A stretch of 64,000 nt of DNA from Tenacibaculum larymnensis (lineage in GTDB: Bacteria > Bacteroidota > Bacteroidia > Flavobacteriales > Flavobacteriaceae), in assembly GCF_028829235.1 (NCBI RefSeq), contig NZ_JAIWJY010000005.1, positions 186,001 through 250,000 on the forward strand. The letters run 5' to 3'. The notes beneath the pieces were generated by a model that was not told the origin of the DNA, ran no database searches, and saw nothing but the letters and a program-made list of their open reading frames with translations. This document shows positions 7,260 through 17,852 of this stretch, piece after piece. Position 1 is the stretch's first letter. Every line of letters begins with the position of its first letter. The position numbers and the translations under genes were made by a program.

Positions 7260-10052
7260 ATGAAGACTGATATTTCAACTGTTAATCCAAAGGAAAATAT
7301 TATAATTAAAGGGGCTAAACTGCACAATTTAAAAAACATTGATGTAGTAATTCCTCGTAATAAATTAGTAGTAATTACTGGACTTTCTGGTTCAGGTAAG
7401 TCTTCTTTGGCTTTTGATACTTTATATGCGGAAGGACAACGTCGTTATGTAGAAAGTTTAAGTTCCTACGCACGTCAGTTTTTAGGAAAACTACATAAAC
7501 CTAAAGTAGATTATATCAAAGGAATTGCGCCTGCCATTGCTATTGAACAAAAAGTAAACTCTACTAACCCACGTTCAACAGTTGGTACTTCTACTGAAAT
7601 TTACGATTATATCAAGTTACTCTTTGCTCGTATTGGTAAGACCTTCTCTCCTATTTCGGGAAATGAAGTGAAAAAACATACTGTTTCTGATGTTATCAAT
7701 CATGTAAAAACTTTTGAGGAACGCACAAAATTGTTATTACTTGCTCCTATACATATTAATAAAGACAGAGATATAAAAACTGTTTTACAAGTACTAACAC
7801 AGCAAGGATATGCTCGTTTAAAATATCAAGATACTGTATACAGAATTGATGAATTTCCTATAAAAGATTTTAAAGGAAATGAATTACAGCTAGTCGTAGA
7901 TAGAATTGTTGTAAAAGACGAAGAAGATTTTTACAACCGTTTGGGAGATGCAATACAAACAGCATTTTTTGAAGGAAAAGGTATTTGTTATATCGAAAAC
8001 CTATCAGATAATAGTACTGTTGAATTCAGTAATAAATTTGAGTTAGACGGAATTTCTTTCTTAGAACCTAACACTCATTTATTCAGCTTTAACAATCCTT
8101 ACGGAGCTTGCCCTACTTGTGAAGGATATGGAAATGTGATTGGTATTGATAAAGATTTAGTAATTCCTAATACAGGACTTTCTATCTACGAAAATGCTAT
8201 TTTTCCTTTTAAAACAGATAGTTACAAAAAATATAAAAACGATTTAATTCTAAATGCTGAAGAATTCGGAATTTCTATACATAAACCATGGTTCGAACTT
8301 ACAGATGAACAAAAAGACTTGGTTTGGAATGGAACAAAAAAATTTAAAGGAATTAATCATCTATTCAAAAAACTAGAAGAAAAAAGTTACAAAATCCAAA
8401 ACCGTGTAATGCTCTCTCGTTATCGCGGAAAAACAAAGTGTACCGAATGTAACGGAAAACGTTTACGTAAAGAAGCTAACTACGTTCAGGTATATGGTAA
8501 AACTATTGATGAATTAGTAACCTTGCCTTTAGATGAATTGGCAGTATTTTTCAACAATATTCAATTAAACAAATACGAAGAAAAAATTGGTAAACGTTTA
8601 CTTACCGAAATTAATAATCGTTTACAGTTTTTAACAGATGTTGGCTTAAGCTATCTAACTTTAAATAGAACGTCTAACACGCTATCAGGTGGAGAAAGTC
8701 AACGAATTAATTTAGCCACTTCATTAGGTAGTTCGTTAGTAGGTTCTATGTATATTTTAGATGAGCCTAGTATTGGTTTACACCCAAAAGATACAGAAAG
8801 ATTAATTGGAGTCTTAAAAAATCTACGTGATTTAGGTAATACTGTAATTGTAGTTGAACATGATGAAGATATCATGAAAGAGGCTGATTACATTATTGAT
8901 ATTGGTCCTGAAGCAGGAACCTATGGTGGAAATGTGGTTGCAGAAGGAACTTTTGAAGATATCCTACAATCTGAATCGCTAACAGCTAAATATCTATCAG
9001 AAGAATTAAAAATTGAAATCCCTACTAGTAGAAGAACATCAAAAAATTCTATTGATATTATTGGTGCTCGTGAAAATAACTTGAAGAACATTGATGTTTC
9101 TTTCCCTCTTAATAACTTAACCGTTATTACTGGAGTTTCAGGTAGTGGTAAAAGTACCTTGGTTAAGAAAATCTTGTATCCTGCAATGCAAAAAAAGCTA
9201 GTTGGATATGGCGAAAAACTAGGACAACATACAGATGTTACGGGAAGCTTTGACTTATTAAAACATGTAGAGTTTATCGATCAAAACCCTATTGGTCGTT
9301 CTTCACGCTCAAACCCTGTAACATATATAAAAGCGTATGATGATATTCGTAAATTACTTTCAACTCAAAAACTATCTAAAATTAGAAACTACCAACCAAA
9401 ACATTTTTCTTTTAATGTAGATGGTGGTCGTTGTGAGGTTTGTAAAGGTGAAGGAGAAGTTACTATAGAAATGCAATTTATGGCAGATGCGCATTTAGAA
9501 TGTGAAACCTGTGGTGGTAAACGCTTTAAAAAAGAAGTACTAGAAGTAACTTTTGAAGGAAAATCAATCGATGATATTTTGAATATGACCATTGATGATG
9601 CCGTTGCTTTTTTTACAGAACATGAACAAGCCAAAATAGCTCGAAAATTAAAACCTTTACAAGATGTTGGATTAGGTTATGTACAGTTAGGACAATCGTC
9701 TTCTACCCTTTCTGGTGGTGAGGCACAACGTATAAAACTGGCTTCTTTTTTAGTTAAAGGAAACACTAAAGATAAAGCTTTGTTCATTTTTGATGAACCT
9801 ACTACTGGATTACATTTTCACGATATTAAAAAGTTATTAGCTTCTTTTAATGCTTTAATTGAAAGAGGACACTCAATAATTGTTATTGAACACAATATTG
9901 AATTGATTAAGTGTGCTGATTATATTATTGACCTTGGTTTAGAAGGTGGAAAAAAAGGTGGAAATTTAATCTTTGCTGGCACCCCTGAAGAGTTAGCGAA
10001 AAACAAAAAATCATATACCTCTAAGTATCTAAAAGAGAAGTTACATTTTTAA
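7260..10052 (+). CDS. uvrA: excinuclease ABC subunit A
   Basis: A 930-aa UvrA, the damage-recognition ATPase of nucleotide excision repair. Both ABC modules are complete: Walker A 'GLSGSGKSS' near the N terminus and 'GVSGSGKST' in the second half, signatures 'LSGGESQRI' and 'LSGGEAQRI', and Walker B 'LDEPS' and 'FDEPT'. Zinc-binding cysteine pairs are visible as 'CPTCEGYG' with 'CTECNGKR', and 'CEVCKGEGE' with 'CETCGGKR'. It works in the cytosol with UvrB and UvrC, encoded elsewhere. Length is normal. It is transcribed alone, divergent from the sigma-factor gene. Confidence 0.97.
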   Translation: MKTDISTVNPKENIIIKGAKLHNLKNIDVVIPRNKLVVITGLSGSGKSSLAFDTLYAEGQRRYVESLSSYARQFLGKLHKPKVDYIKGIAPAIAIEQKVNSTNPRSTVGTSTEIYDYIKLLFARIGKTFSPISGNEVKKHTVSDVINHVKTFEERTKLLLLAPIHINKDRDIKTVLQVLTQQGYARLKYQDTVYRIDEFPIKDFKGNELQLVVDRIVVKDEEDFYNRLGDAIQTAFFEGKGICYIENLSDNSTVEFSNKFELDGISFLEPNTHLFSFNNPYGACPTCEGYGNVIGIDKDLVIPNTGLSIYENAIFPFKTDSYKKYKNDLILNAEEFGISIHKPWFELTDEQKDLVWNGTKKFKGINHLFKKLEEKSYKIQNRVMLSRYRGKTKCTECNGKRLRKEANYVQVYGKTIDELVTLPLDELAVFFNNIQLNKYEEKIGKRLLTEINNRLQFLTDVGLSYLTLNRTSNTLSGGESQRINLATSLGSSLVGSMYILDEPSIGLHPKDTERLIGVLKNLRDLGNTVIVVEHDEDIMKEADYIIDIGPEAGTYGGNVVAEGTFEDILQSESLTAKYLSEELKIEIPTSRRTSKNSIDIIGARENNLKNIDVSFPLNNLTVITGVSGSGKSTLVKKILYPAMQKKLVGYGEKLGQHTDVTGSFDLLKHVEFIDQNPIGRSSRSNPVTYIKAYDDIRKLLSTQKLSKIRNYQPKHFSFNVDGGRCEVCKGEGEVTIEMQFMADAHLECETCGGKRFKKEVLEVTFEGKSIDDILNMTIDDAVAFFTEHEQAKIARKLKPLQDVGLGYVQLGQSSSTLSGGEAQRIKLASFLVKGNTKDKALFIFDEPTTGLHFHDIKKLLASFNALIERGHSIIVIEHNIELIKCADYIIDLGLEGGKKGGNLIFAGTPEELAKNKKSYTSKYLKEKLHF

Positions 10053-10128
10053 AGAGAAAAGCCACCCAACCTCTCAGTCGGACAGCCTTTCACAACAAAA
10101 ATTAACAAAATTTAATAACTAAAGATTA

Positions 10129-10737
10129 CTAAAACTTCGTGTCTCCAATATTTGGATTGTATACGTAATTAAAGGTATAATATTTTGAACCTTCTAGCGA
10201 TGGTGCGCTATCCTTGTAATAACTTAAAATCTCCATTTTAGCGTAATTTCCATCAATTGTTTTTACTACAATAACTTTTCCTGCAATAGGTGCTATTGTA
10301 TGATTTTCTTGATTATAAGCATACCAACCTTGGTTGCTTCCTGTTTTTATAACTAATTCTTCCTCTGAATCCTGTTTTAACTCTGTTTCAGCTGGTGCAG
10401 TGGTAACTCCTTGTAAACTTGTACTTGAAAGTAACATCATGCTAGCATTACCTGTTCTATCTATATCTTCTAAAAGAGCTCCTTTTTTACCTCCGTTAAC
10501 AATAATTTCTGTAGCTCTAAACGCAATATCCCAATTATCACCAGTTACCTGTTTCCCTTCTTTAAAACTAAACTTTGTAAACTCACCTGTGTAGTTACCT
10601 CTACCCTCTCCTGGTGCATACAAGTTCTCTATCTTTTTTGCTACTACATCATCTAAAACAACATCATCATTGTCACTACACGAAACAGCTACAAAAGCTA
10701 ACATAGTCATTGCTAAAATTGATTTTAAAATTCTCAT
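10129..10737 (-). CDS. HmuY-family heme-binding lipoprotein
   Basis: A 202-aa exported lipoprotein: the signal ends 'LAFVAVSC' with Cys20 as the lipidation site. The body resembles HmuY-family proteins: 'NWDIAFR...NGG' in the first half and a C-terminal 'YYTFNYVYNP' strand. HmuY captures heme at the cell surface and passes it to a TonB-dependent receptor. The gene follows the receptor gene by 21 bp on the same strand, so the two form an operon, receptor first. Heme-ligating residues cannot be assigned from sequence alone, so the ligand is inference from family and context. Confidence 0.82.
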   Translation of the reverse strand: MRILKSILAMTMLAFVAVSCSDNDDVVLDDVVAKKIENLYAPGEGRGNYTGEFTKFSFKEGKQVTGDNWDIAFRATEIIVNGGKKGALLEDIDRTGNASMMLLSSTSLQGVTTAPAETELKQDSEEELVIKTGSNQGWYAYNQENHTIAPIAGKVIVVKTIDGNYAKMEILSYYKDSAPSLEGSKYYTFNYVYNPNIGDTKF

Positions 10738-10758
10738 TTTTACTGATTTATATTTATA

Positions 10759-12825
10759 TTAAAAATTAAATTGAATTCTTCCGTAATAAGTTCTACCTAA
10801 ACGCAATACACTATCGTTATTTGTAAAACTGTCTTTATTTTCTAACCCTCTTTCATTAATAAGGTTATCAACACCTATCTGAACATTCATTAACTTGAAA
10901 AGAGTTTTATCTACCGCCATGTTTACCTGTGTGTTATCAGAAACAAAATCATCAAACTCGTCTACTATACCTTGACTATCGTTCGTATCAAACAAAGCAT
11001 ATTTACTTCGGTATACCACTCTAATATTTGCCGAAAAATCATATTGAAAATTCTCATAGAATAACTTTAGATTCCCCATATGTTTTGATCTATTTGGTAA
11101 TCCGTAGTAATTAGATAGCATCATTCTTTGAGCAGGTGAAGCAGGAGTTTTTCTAAAAAAAACAGTTCCAGATTTAATCTTCTCTTCCTGATTTTTGTCT
11201 CCAGTATCCAAAAACTGATATCCTCCTAAAACTCTAAAGTTGTCGTTAATCTTATAATTAGCATCTATCTCAACTCCTTGAGTATATACCTCATCAACAT
11301 TTCGATATGAAAACGTTCTTGTTCCAACTGGCAAGTTTAATTCAGAAGCTTCTAATTGTGTATCAAAAGTGTCTATCAAATCTTTAATATCATTTCTAAA
11401 CAAGTTGATATTTAATTTTAAGTTTGATATTGGTTGTACTTGAAATCCGAAGTTATAACCAATAGAACTTTCTGGTTTTAACTCATTTTCTATTGTTTGT
11501 ACTGCTAGCAAATCTCCATACAAGTCGTGCAAAGTTTGTGTACCCAACACAATATAGCCACTTGATGTATTTTTAAAATTGAAGTATAATTGACGGAAAT
11601 CTGGAGCTTTAAATCCATAACCTACGGAACCTTTAACCATTAACCAATCATTTATTTTATAGCTAGAAGATATTTTAGGTGTAAATGCTGATTTATACTG
11701 ATTACTATCTTCAAACCTAGCTCCTACAACTATATTTAAATTGCTAACTGAATTAAAATCAAACTGACCAAAAACATAAGGAGTATTAAACTCTTTCACT
11801 CCTTCAAACTCCGTTCTTTCTAAGCTTTCTAAATTAGCTCCTGCTCCTAAAATTAAAGTACCCGTACTGAAGGTGTTTTTGGATTTTACTTCTGGTCGTA
11901 ACAGCGTTTGGTTATAATTTGTCTTTTCATTATTGAAAATACTCTCAGCATTATACTTAGTTGCATAAAAAGTATAATCTACATCCCATTTATTTGTTAT
12001 TTCATGAGATAATTTTGTAGTAACATTCCAATCTTCTTGACTATTCTCTTCAGAGTTATCGCCTTGGTTTTGGAAGAAGTAACGTTGAGAAAATACTCCT
12101 TTTAACTTATCAGAAAAATCATACATTACCTTTAGGTTTCCTGTAAAATTTTGATGTGGTGCTGTTGTTCTTGAAGTTGTTTCTGGCGATAAATCAAATC
12201 CTTCGCTAGAATTTAAGTTGACTCCAGCCACAATCCCCAGTCTTTTCTTTTTCCAAACAACATTAGTGTTTATATCCAACTCGTTTTTTGCTCCGCCTCT
12301 TGCAAAATAACTCAATGACCCTTTAAACTGTTCATACTTTGGTTTTTCAGTAATTATATTAATAACCCCACCAATAGCTTCAGAGCCATATAAAGAAGAT
12401 GAAGGCCCTTTCACTATTTCAATTTGTTTGATATTATTTACCGTTAATCTATTTAGATCAATATTTCCTGAAGTTCTTCCAACAATTGGTACACCATCAA
12501 TTAAAATTAATGTGTAATCAGCAGCAACTCCCTGTAACTGTACTCCTTCTGAATTTCCAAAATCAGAAACTATCGTAATTCCAGTTTGCTCTAATAAAAT
12601 ATCTTTCAACCTAACTGACCCAGATTTTTGTAATTGCTCTTTTGTTATTAAAGTAACTGGCATTGGAACTGAAGACAATTGACGCGATGTTCTTGTGGCA
12701 GTTACAATCACTTCATCTAAATCATAGCTAGAAGTTACATTCTTCTCAACACTAGTGTTTTCTTGAGAAAAAGCCATAAAACTAATCAGCATAAAACTTA
12801 GTAGCACTCCTTTATTTAGAAACAT
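10759..12825 (-). CDS. TonB-dependent heme/iron receptor (HmuR-like)
   Basis: A 688-aa outer-membrane receptor. Signal peptide to 'FMAFSQ' (residue 21), then a TonB-box-like 'DEVIVTATRTSRQ', a plug domain with 'VKGPSSSLYGSEAIGGVINIIT', and a beta barrel ending in phenylalanine. It imports an iron or heme ligand using energy from TonB/ExbBD, which are not in the window. The downstream HmuY-like lipoprotein points to heme. Transcription starts from a region shared with the divergent DUF6607 gene, where an exact minus-strand -7 box is present. I saw no clear Fur box. Confidence 0.92.
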   Translation of the reverse strand: MFLNKGVLLSFMLISFMAFSQENTSVEKNVTSSYDLDEVIVTATRTSRQLSSVPMPVTLITKEQLQKSGSVRLKDILLEQTGITIVSDFGNSEGVQLQGVAADYTLILIDGVPIVGRTSGNIDLNRLTVNNIKQIEIVKGPSSSLYGSEAIGGVINIITEKPKYEQFKGSLSYFARGGAKNELDINTNVVWKKKRLGIVAGVNLNSSEGFDLSPETTSRTTAPHQNFTGNLKVMYDFSDKLKGVFSQRYFFQNQGDNSEENSQEDWNVTTKLSHEITNKWDVDYTFYATKYNAESIFNNEKTNYNQTLLRPEVKSKNTFSTGTLILGAGANLESLERTEFEGVKEFNTPYVFGQFDFNSVSNLNIVVGARFEDSNQYKSAFTPKISSSYKINDWLMVKGSVGYGFKAPDFRQLYFNFKNTSSGYIVLGTQTLHDLYGDLLAVQTIENELKPESSIGYNFGFQVQPISNLKLNINLFRNDIKDLIDTFDTQLEASELNLPVGTRTFSYRNVDEVYTQGVEIDANYKINDNFRVLGGYQFLDTGDKNQEEKIKSGTVFFRKTPASPAQRMMLSNYYGLPNRSKHMGNLKLFYENFQYDFSANIRVVYRSKYALFDTNDSQGIVDEFDDFVSDNTQVNMAVDKTLFKLMNVQIGVDNLINERGLENKDSFTNNDSVLRLGRTYYGRIQFNF

Positions 12826-12842
12826 TCTTAATAATTTTTTTG

Positions 12843-12850
12843 CAAATATA
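12843..12850 (-). promoter_or_regulatory. -7 box of the heme receptor operon
   Basis: TATATTTG on the minus strand, 18 bp from the receptor start codon. A TTG lies 15 bp upstream, shorter than the preferred 19 bp. Confidence 0.5.
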
Positions 12851-12883
12851 TCTTTTATTTTTAATCAATCTAAATAAAAGTTA

Positions 12884-12891
12884 TATTTTTG
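12884..12891 (+). promoter_or_regulatory. -7 box of the DUF6607-receptor operon
   Basis: TATTTTTG on the plus strand, 29 bp before the start codon at 12921; no clear -33 TTG. Confidence 0.45.
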
Positions 12892-12920
12892 TCGAAAAAT
12901 AAATTCAAACAAATCTTACG

Positions 12921-13823
12921 ATGAAAAAAATACTATTTGGTAGTATATTAATACTATCTGCACTTACAATTAACGCCCAAAACAAGAAGAAAAAAGATAG
13001 AGAAGCTATTAAAAAAATGTGTGGTTGCTATGAAGTAACTTTTAATTTCGCAGAAACTTTTAACAACAGTAAAGACTCACTTTACAAACCTTCAAAAACA
13101 AAAAAAGATAAAGCTTTAGAATGGGCAGGATTGGTTGTTGACGAAAACAACAAAATATCCATTCAACATTTATTACAAGTAGGTAATCCTTCAAATCCAC
13201 ATATAGTTAAACACTGGAGGCAAGACTGGTTATATGAAAACACTGATTTTTACATGTATAATGGTGATAATAATTGGTTATTTCAAACCAAACCAAAATC
13301 AGAAGTTAAAAAACAATGGACACAAAAAGTATATCAAGTAGACGATAGTCCACGATACGAAGGTTCTGCCACTTGGGTTCATGTAGACGGAAAAAGTTAC
13401 TGGGAAAATACTACAGACGCCCCATTACCAAGAAGAGAATACACAAAAAGAAGCGATTACAATGTAACTGAGAGAGGAAATCGTCATGAAATTACAAGCT
13501 ACGGTTGGTTACATGATCAGGATAACAGAAAAATTATAAGAGAAACTGGTAAAGAGGATATTGTTATTGCCCATGAAAAAGGCTACAATACTTATGTAAA
13601 AGTAGCTGATAGCAAATGTAAAGCTGCACAAGACTGGTGGAAAAAGAACACTAATAAATGGCAACTGGTTAGAAATAAGTGGTCTGAGGTTTATGGTAGA
13701 AATACCAACCTATCATTAGAACAAAAAGTAGATAACAAGCCTTTATACAAACACTTGTTTTCTGAAAACACTTCTGAAGAAGAACAAATTAACAAAGCAA
13801 TAGAGTCTTTTATAAAAAAGTAA
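12921..13823 (+). CDS. DUF6607 family exported protein
   Basis: A 300-aa protein with a cleavable signal peptide (MKKILFGSILILSALTINAQ) followed by a lysine-rich linker. The mature part is rich in Trp, Tyr and His ('KHWRQDW', 'GWLHDQDNRKIIRETGKEDIV', 'QDWWKKNTNKW') and contains one CGC motif. This matches the DUF6607 family, which is repeatedly found beside TonB-dependent receptors in Bacteroidota and has no established function. It is the first gene of a plus-strand operon that continues with a siderophore-type receptor 34 bp on, so a role in iron uptake or its control is inference from context. Confidence 0.8.
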   Translation: MKKILFGSILILSALTINAQNKKKKDREAIKKMCGCYEVTFNFAETFNNSKDSLYKPSKTKKDKALEWAGLVVDENNKISIQHLLQVGNPSNPHIVKHWRQDWLYENTDFYMYNGDNNWLFQTKPKSEVKKQWTQKVYQVDDSPRYEGSATWVHVDGKSYWENTTDAPLPRREYTKRSDYNVTERGNRHEITSYGWLHDQDNRKIIRETGKEDIVIAHEKGYNTYVKVADSKCKAAQDWWKKNTNKWQLVRNKWSEVYGRNTNLSLEQKVDNKPLYKHLFSENTSEEEQINKAIESFIKK

Positions 13824-13857
13824 TCCAAAAAAATAAAAACCTCTCAAATAAAAAGAA

Positions 13858-16281
13858 ATGAGAATTATAGTGTCTCTACTACTAATATGTAGTTGTATCC
13901 AAACAATATACAGTCAAGCAACCATAAAAGGTATTGTAAAATCAGAAAATAATGAATCTATTCCGTATGCTAATGTTTTTATCAAAGGAAGTAAAATAGG
14001 TACTGAAACTAATGAAAATGGTAATTTTACTATCAAAAATGTACCATACTCAAACTACAAGCTTGCTGTAAGCGCTGTAGGTTTTATTCAAGTATCACGA
14101 AAAATAACGGTTAAAGAGAATATAAATAACTTAGTAATCATTTTAAAATCAGATACTCAATTAGATGAAGTTGAACTTTTTGGAGCAAGAGATAAAAGAG
14201 CTGAAAAACTAGAAACACTTACTAGGTTACCTTTAGCTCCCAATGAGCAATTACAAAGTATCTCAGTATTATCTCATAAACTAATCGACCAACAAAATGC
14301 TTTAAGTCTTAGTGATGTTACCAAAAATGTAGCAGGTGTTTATACGTTTGCTACTTATGGTAATACTAAAGAAAGTATGTCACTAAGAGGTTTTAGAGGT
14401 ATTCCTTTATTAAAAAATGGCGTTCGTATTAACTCTGACTTCAGAGGTACTGGAATTATCACTGATATGGCAGGTGTCGATAACATTCAAGTACTAAAGG
14501 GAGTTTCAGCTATTAGTCAAGGATTAGGTGGTGACTTAGGTTCTGCTGGTGGAGTCATCAACGTTGTTACTAAAACCCCTAAATTTTATACAGGTGGTGA
14601 AATTACATTTAGGGCAGGTAGTTTTGGTAAACTACGTCCTACTTTTGATGTCTACGGACCAATAGATACTAACAAAAAACATGCTTTTAGAATTGCTGGT
14701 TCTTACGACAAGGCTGATAGTTTTAGAGACCACGTTGGTTCTGAGCGTTTTTATGTAAATCCGTCTTATGCCTGGAGACCAAATGATAAAACGACCATTA
14801 CCTTAGAAATGGATTATATGCATGACAGTAGAACTCCAGATCAAGGAACCATTAATTTAGGGACTTATGATGTAAATAACATATATAAGTTGCCTAGCAA
14901 TAACTTTATAGGCTTTGATTCAGATAATGTTACTACTAAAAACCTAACTTATGCTATTAGAGCAGACAGAAAGTTAAATGATAAATTAAGTTTAAAAGCA
15001 GGATATTTTGTTTCTGATTTAGATATTGATACTAAGTCCTCATACGCATTTCAAGGAAGTCCTAGAAATGGTTTGCCTGTTTTGTCAGACTCTCAACGTT
15101 ATAGAGAATATACTGCATCTGGTAGAAAAGACAATAACAGTGTATTACAACTAGACTTAGTAGGTAAAGATGTTAAAACAGGATTTTTAAAACATACTTT
15201 CCAAATTGGAGCTGATTTTAGAACTTCAGAGTTTGATAATTTAAGATATACAACAAACTATAATACAGGTAATGATTATGTAGATATTATAGATGTACTA
15301 CAGCCTGTAAATAACACCCTAACTAATGATATTAGCATTACAAGAAATTCTAGTGGAGATACAGGATCTAAAACAGAATCTTACGGAATTACGATACAAG
15401 ATAAAATTAGCCTAACCAATTGGGCAGATGTTTTCTTGGGGTTACGCTATACCTCTATGAAGAGAACCAAAGGTAACTTTATTGGGAGACCTTTAGACGA
15501 ATCTAAAAGCGATGACGCTTTTAACCCATTAGTAGGTTTTAATCTAAAACCAAATGAAAATATTATTGTTTTTGGTTCATATGCCAGTAGCTCAGACCCT
15601 AGGACTTCTTTTTATATGGATGTTGACGGTAACGAATTAGGTACAGAGCGTTGGGATCAAATTGAAACCGGTATTAAGTCTACTTGGTTAAACAATGCTC
15701 TACGTTTTAATATCACTACGTTCTACACGTCAAGTAAAAACTTAAACCTACCAGTTTATGACAATGCTGGTAATGATTTAGGTTATTATACACAGGGAGG
15801 TGATGATGTTAGAAATGGTGTAGAAATTGAATTAGTTGGTCGTATCCTTCCTAATTTAGAAGTTATTGGTGGGTATTCATATTTAGATGCTAAATATAAA
15901 GACCATGTTTCTTATTATTACAACTCTCGTCCAATGAATACACCAAAACATACAGCAAACTTCTGGGCTCGTTATGCATTTAGAAAATCTTTAGATGGTT
16001 TATCAATTGGTGCAGGAGCTTATTATTTAGGAAAGCGACCTCATAATGTATGGTCTAGAAACTATACACATACAGGCGTGGTTCCTGGTGTTAAACCTTT
16101 CGATTTAAAAGCTTACACTACTGTTAATGTACAAGCATCTTATAAATTCAATGAAAAATTAAGTATTGATGTATTTGGAAATAATATCTTTGGCGAAGTT
16201 GGCTACAACGCTTACCGCACAAGCTATATTAATAGAATTGAACCTGCTAATTTTGGTTCTACATTACGCTATAAATTTTAA
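13858..16281 (+). CDS. TonB-dependent siderophore-type receptor with N-terminal carboxypeptidase-like domain
   Basis: An 807-aa outer-membrane receptor. Order of domains: signal peptide (to about residue 20), a carboxypeptidase-regulatory-like Ig domain (about 22-105: 'IKGIVKSENNESIPYANVFI...G.ETNENGNFTI'), a plug with 'SLRGFRGIPLLKNGVRI' and 'LGSAGGVINVVTKTP', then a barrel ending 'STLRYKF'. The plug is of the FhuA/FecA siderophore-receptor type. Ligand unknown; ferric siderophore or heme is likely from context. It is followed after 11 bp by the ankyrin gene, so the two are co-transcribed. Confidence 0.92.
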   Translation: MRIIVSLLLICSCIQTIYSQATIKGIVKSENNESIPYANVFIKGSKIGTETNENGNFTIKNVPYSNYKLAVSAVGFIQVSRKITVKENINNLVIILKSDTQLDEVELFGARDKRAEKLETLTRLPLAPNEQLQSISVLSHKLIDQQNALSLSDVTKNVAGVYTFATYGNTKESMSLRGFRGIPLLKNGVRINSDFRGTGIITDMAGVDNIQVLKGVSAISQGLGGDLGSAGGVINVVTKTPKFYTGGEITFRAGSFGKLRPTFDVYGPIDTNKKHAFRIAGSYDKADSFRDHVGSERFYVNPSYAWRPNDKTTITLEMDYMHDSRTPDQGTINLGTYDVNNIYKLPSNNFIGFDSDNVTTKNLTYAIRADRKLNDKLSLKAGYFVSDLDIDTKSSYAFQGSPRNGLPVLSDSQRYREYTASGRKDNNSVLQLDLVGKDVKTGFLKHTFQIGADFRTSEFDNLRYTTNYNTGNDYVDIIDVLQPVNNTLTNDISITRNSSGDTGSKTESYGITIQDKISLTNWADVFLGLRYTSMKRTKGNFIGRPLDESKSDDAFNPLVGFNLKPNENIIVFGSYASSSDPRTSFYMDVDGNELGTERWDQIETGIKSTWLNNALRFNITTFYTSSKNLNLPVYDNAGNDLGYYTQGGDDVRNGVEIELVGRILPNLEVIGGYSYLDAKYKDHVSYYYNSRPMNTPKHTANFWARYAFRKSLDGLSIGAGAYYLGKRPHNVWSRNYTHTGVVPGVKPFDLKAYTTVNVQASYKFNEKLSIDVFGNNIFGEVGYNAYRTSYINRIEPANFGSTLRYKF

Positions 16282-16292
16282 AAAACAGAAAC

Positions 16293-17786
16293 ATGAAAAA
16301 ACAACATATAACATTTGCTCTTGTACTCTTTATTAGTACAATTCAAGCACAAACAAAAAACATCTTTTTTGAAAGATCTTTTTGGCAAACTAACCCTACA
16401 ATAAAAACTGTTGAACAAAAAATAAAAGAAGGGAATGATGCTACTGCCTTAAATCCGAATGGATTTGATGCTGTTACTTATGCTATTCTTGCAAGTGCAC
16501 CTAATAAAACAATCAAACATTTACTTACTAAAAAAGGAAATGGTGTTAACAAAATTACACACGATAAAAGAACCTATGTTTTTTGGGCTGCTTATAAGAA
16601 CAATGTTGAAATAATGAAGCATTTAATAGCTAATAATGCTCGTATGAACCTAAAAGATTCTCATCAGTTATCTCCATTGACTTTTGCTGCAAATGCAGGA
16701 CAAACTAATAAAGAAATTTATGAATTGTGTATTCAAAACGGAATTGATATCAAAACAGATGTTGACGAACATGGGGCTAATGCTTTGCTATTAGTTTTAC
16801 CTAGTTTAAAAGACCTATCTTTTATTGAATATCTTTCTTCTAAAGGTTTGAGTTTACATAGTGTTGATAGTGATGGTAATGGTGCTTTTAACTATGTTGC
16901 TAAAAAAGGAAATAAAAAAATGTTAGAGCTTCTTATAAAAAAAGGATTACCTTATAAAAACCTAAATAAAAAAGGAGGAAATGCAATGCTATTAGCTACA
17001 CAAGGTTCTCGAAGTGGCTACAACTCTTTAAAGTTTTTTAAATATTTAGAGAGTTTAGGTATCAAGTCTAATATTACTAACAAAGAAGGAAAAACACCGC
17101 TTCATAATTTAGCACGTGGAAACAAAGATGTAAATACGTTTAACTATTTTCTTAATAAAGGTGTAAATCCTAATCAATCTGATGACAATGATAACACTCC
17201 TTTAATTATCGCTGCTAGTAGAAACTCTTTAGAAATTGTTCAGCTTTTATCAGAAAAAACAAAGAATAATAATCACACTAATAAAAAAGGACATTCAGCA
17301 CTTACGTATGCAGTTGAATACAACTCAGAAGCTGTTGTGGATTATTTGGTAAAAAACGAGGCTAATATTGAAGTAAAAGACAACAAAGGAAATTCTTTAG
17401 CTTATTATTTAGTCAAAAGTTATCATCCTAAAAAAGTGAACGATTTTACTGAAAAAATGAGTCTTTTAGTCAATAACGGATTAAACTTAACAAAACTCCA
17501 AGCTAATAAAAATACGTTATTCCATATAGCAATAGAAAAAAACAACATCGATTTACTTAAAAAAATCAACACTTTAAAAATTGATGTAAACGCTAAAAAT
17601 AGCGAAGGTTTAACTCCATTACACTTAGCGGTTATGCAAGCTAACAACACTGATGTAATCAAATATTTATTAAGTATTGGAGCTAAAAAATCAATTACTA
17701 CTGATTTTGATGAAACTGTACACGATTTAGCTAAGGAAAATGAAATCTTAAATAAGAAAAATATAGATATTAACTTTTTAAAATAA
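16293..17786 (+). CDS. exported ankyrin-repeat protein
   Basis: A 497-aa protein with a signal peptide ending at 'STIQAQ' (about residue 20), followed by roughly twelve ankyrin repeats. The consensus turns 'G.TPLHNLARGNKDVNTFNYFLNKGVNPN', here given by key residues TPLH and G-x-N, recur at about 33-residue spacing through the chain. Ankyrin arrays bind other proteins; the partner is not evident. Its place between a TonB receptor and the DUF2271/PepSY redox genes suggests a periplasmic scaffold for iron uptake, which is inference. I know of similar ankyrin genes beside iron receptors in marine flavobacteria but cannot check the extent. Confidence 0.88.
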   Translation: MKKQHITFALVLFISTIQAQTKNIFFERSFWQTNPTIKTVEQKIKEGNDATALNPNGFDAVTYAILASAPNKTIKHLLTKKGNGVNKITHDKRTYVFWAAYKNNVEIMKHLIANNARMNLKDSHQLSPLTFAANAGQTNKEIYELCIQNGIDIKTDVDEHGANALLLVLPSLKDLSFIEYLSSKGLSLHSVDSDGNGAFNYVAKKGNKKMLELLIKKGLPYKNLNKKGGNAMLLATQGSRSGYNSLKFFKYLESLGIKSNITNKEGKTPLHNLARGNKDVNTFNYFLNKGVNPNQSDDNDNTPLIIAASRNSLEIVQLLSEKTKNNNHTNKKGHSALTYAVEYNSEAVVDYLVKNEANIEVKDNKGNSLAYYLVKSYHPKKVNDFTEKMSLLVNNGLNLTKLQANKNTLFHIAIEKNNIDLLKKINTLKIDVNAKNSEGLTPLHLAVMQANNTDVIKYLLSIGAKKSITTDFDETVHDLAKENEILNKKNIDINFLK

Positions 17787-17793
17787 ACTTATG

Positions 17794-17833
17794 TACCAAG
17801 TCGTGTGTAAATACAATTACACACAATTTGGTA
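17794..17833 (+). other. imperfect hairpin between the ankyrin and DUF2271 genes
   Basis: TACCAAGTCGTGTGTAA pairs with TTACACACAATTTGGTA around a 6-base loop, with one mismatch and one G-U pair in 17 positions. It is not followed by a T run, so it looks like an mRNA structure (processing or partial attenuation), not a classical terminator. Confidence 0.45.
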
Positions 17834-17852
17834 TTAAATAAACCAATAAAAA

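Noticed and set aside
10053..10128. Terminator between uvrA and the HmuY gene
   Set aside because: The CTCTCAGTCGGACAG stretch does not form a stable stem with a T run.
12826..12920. Fur box between the divergent iron operons
   Set aside because: No 19-bp GATAAT-type palindrome could be placed.
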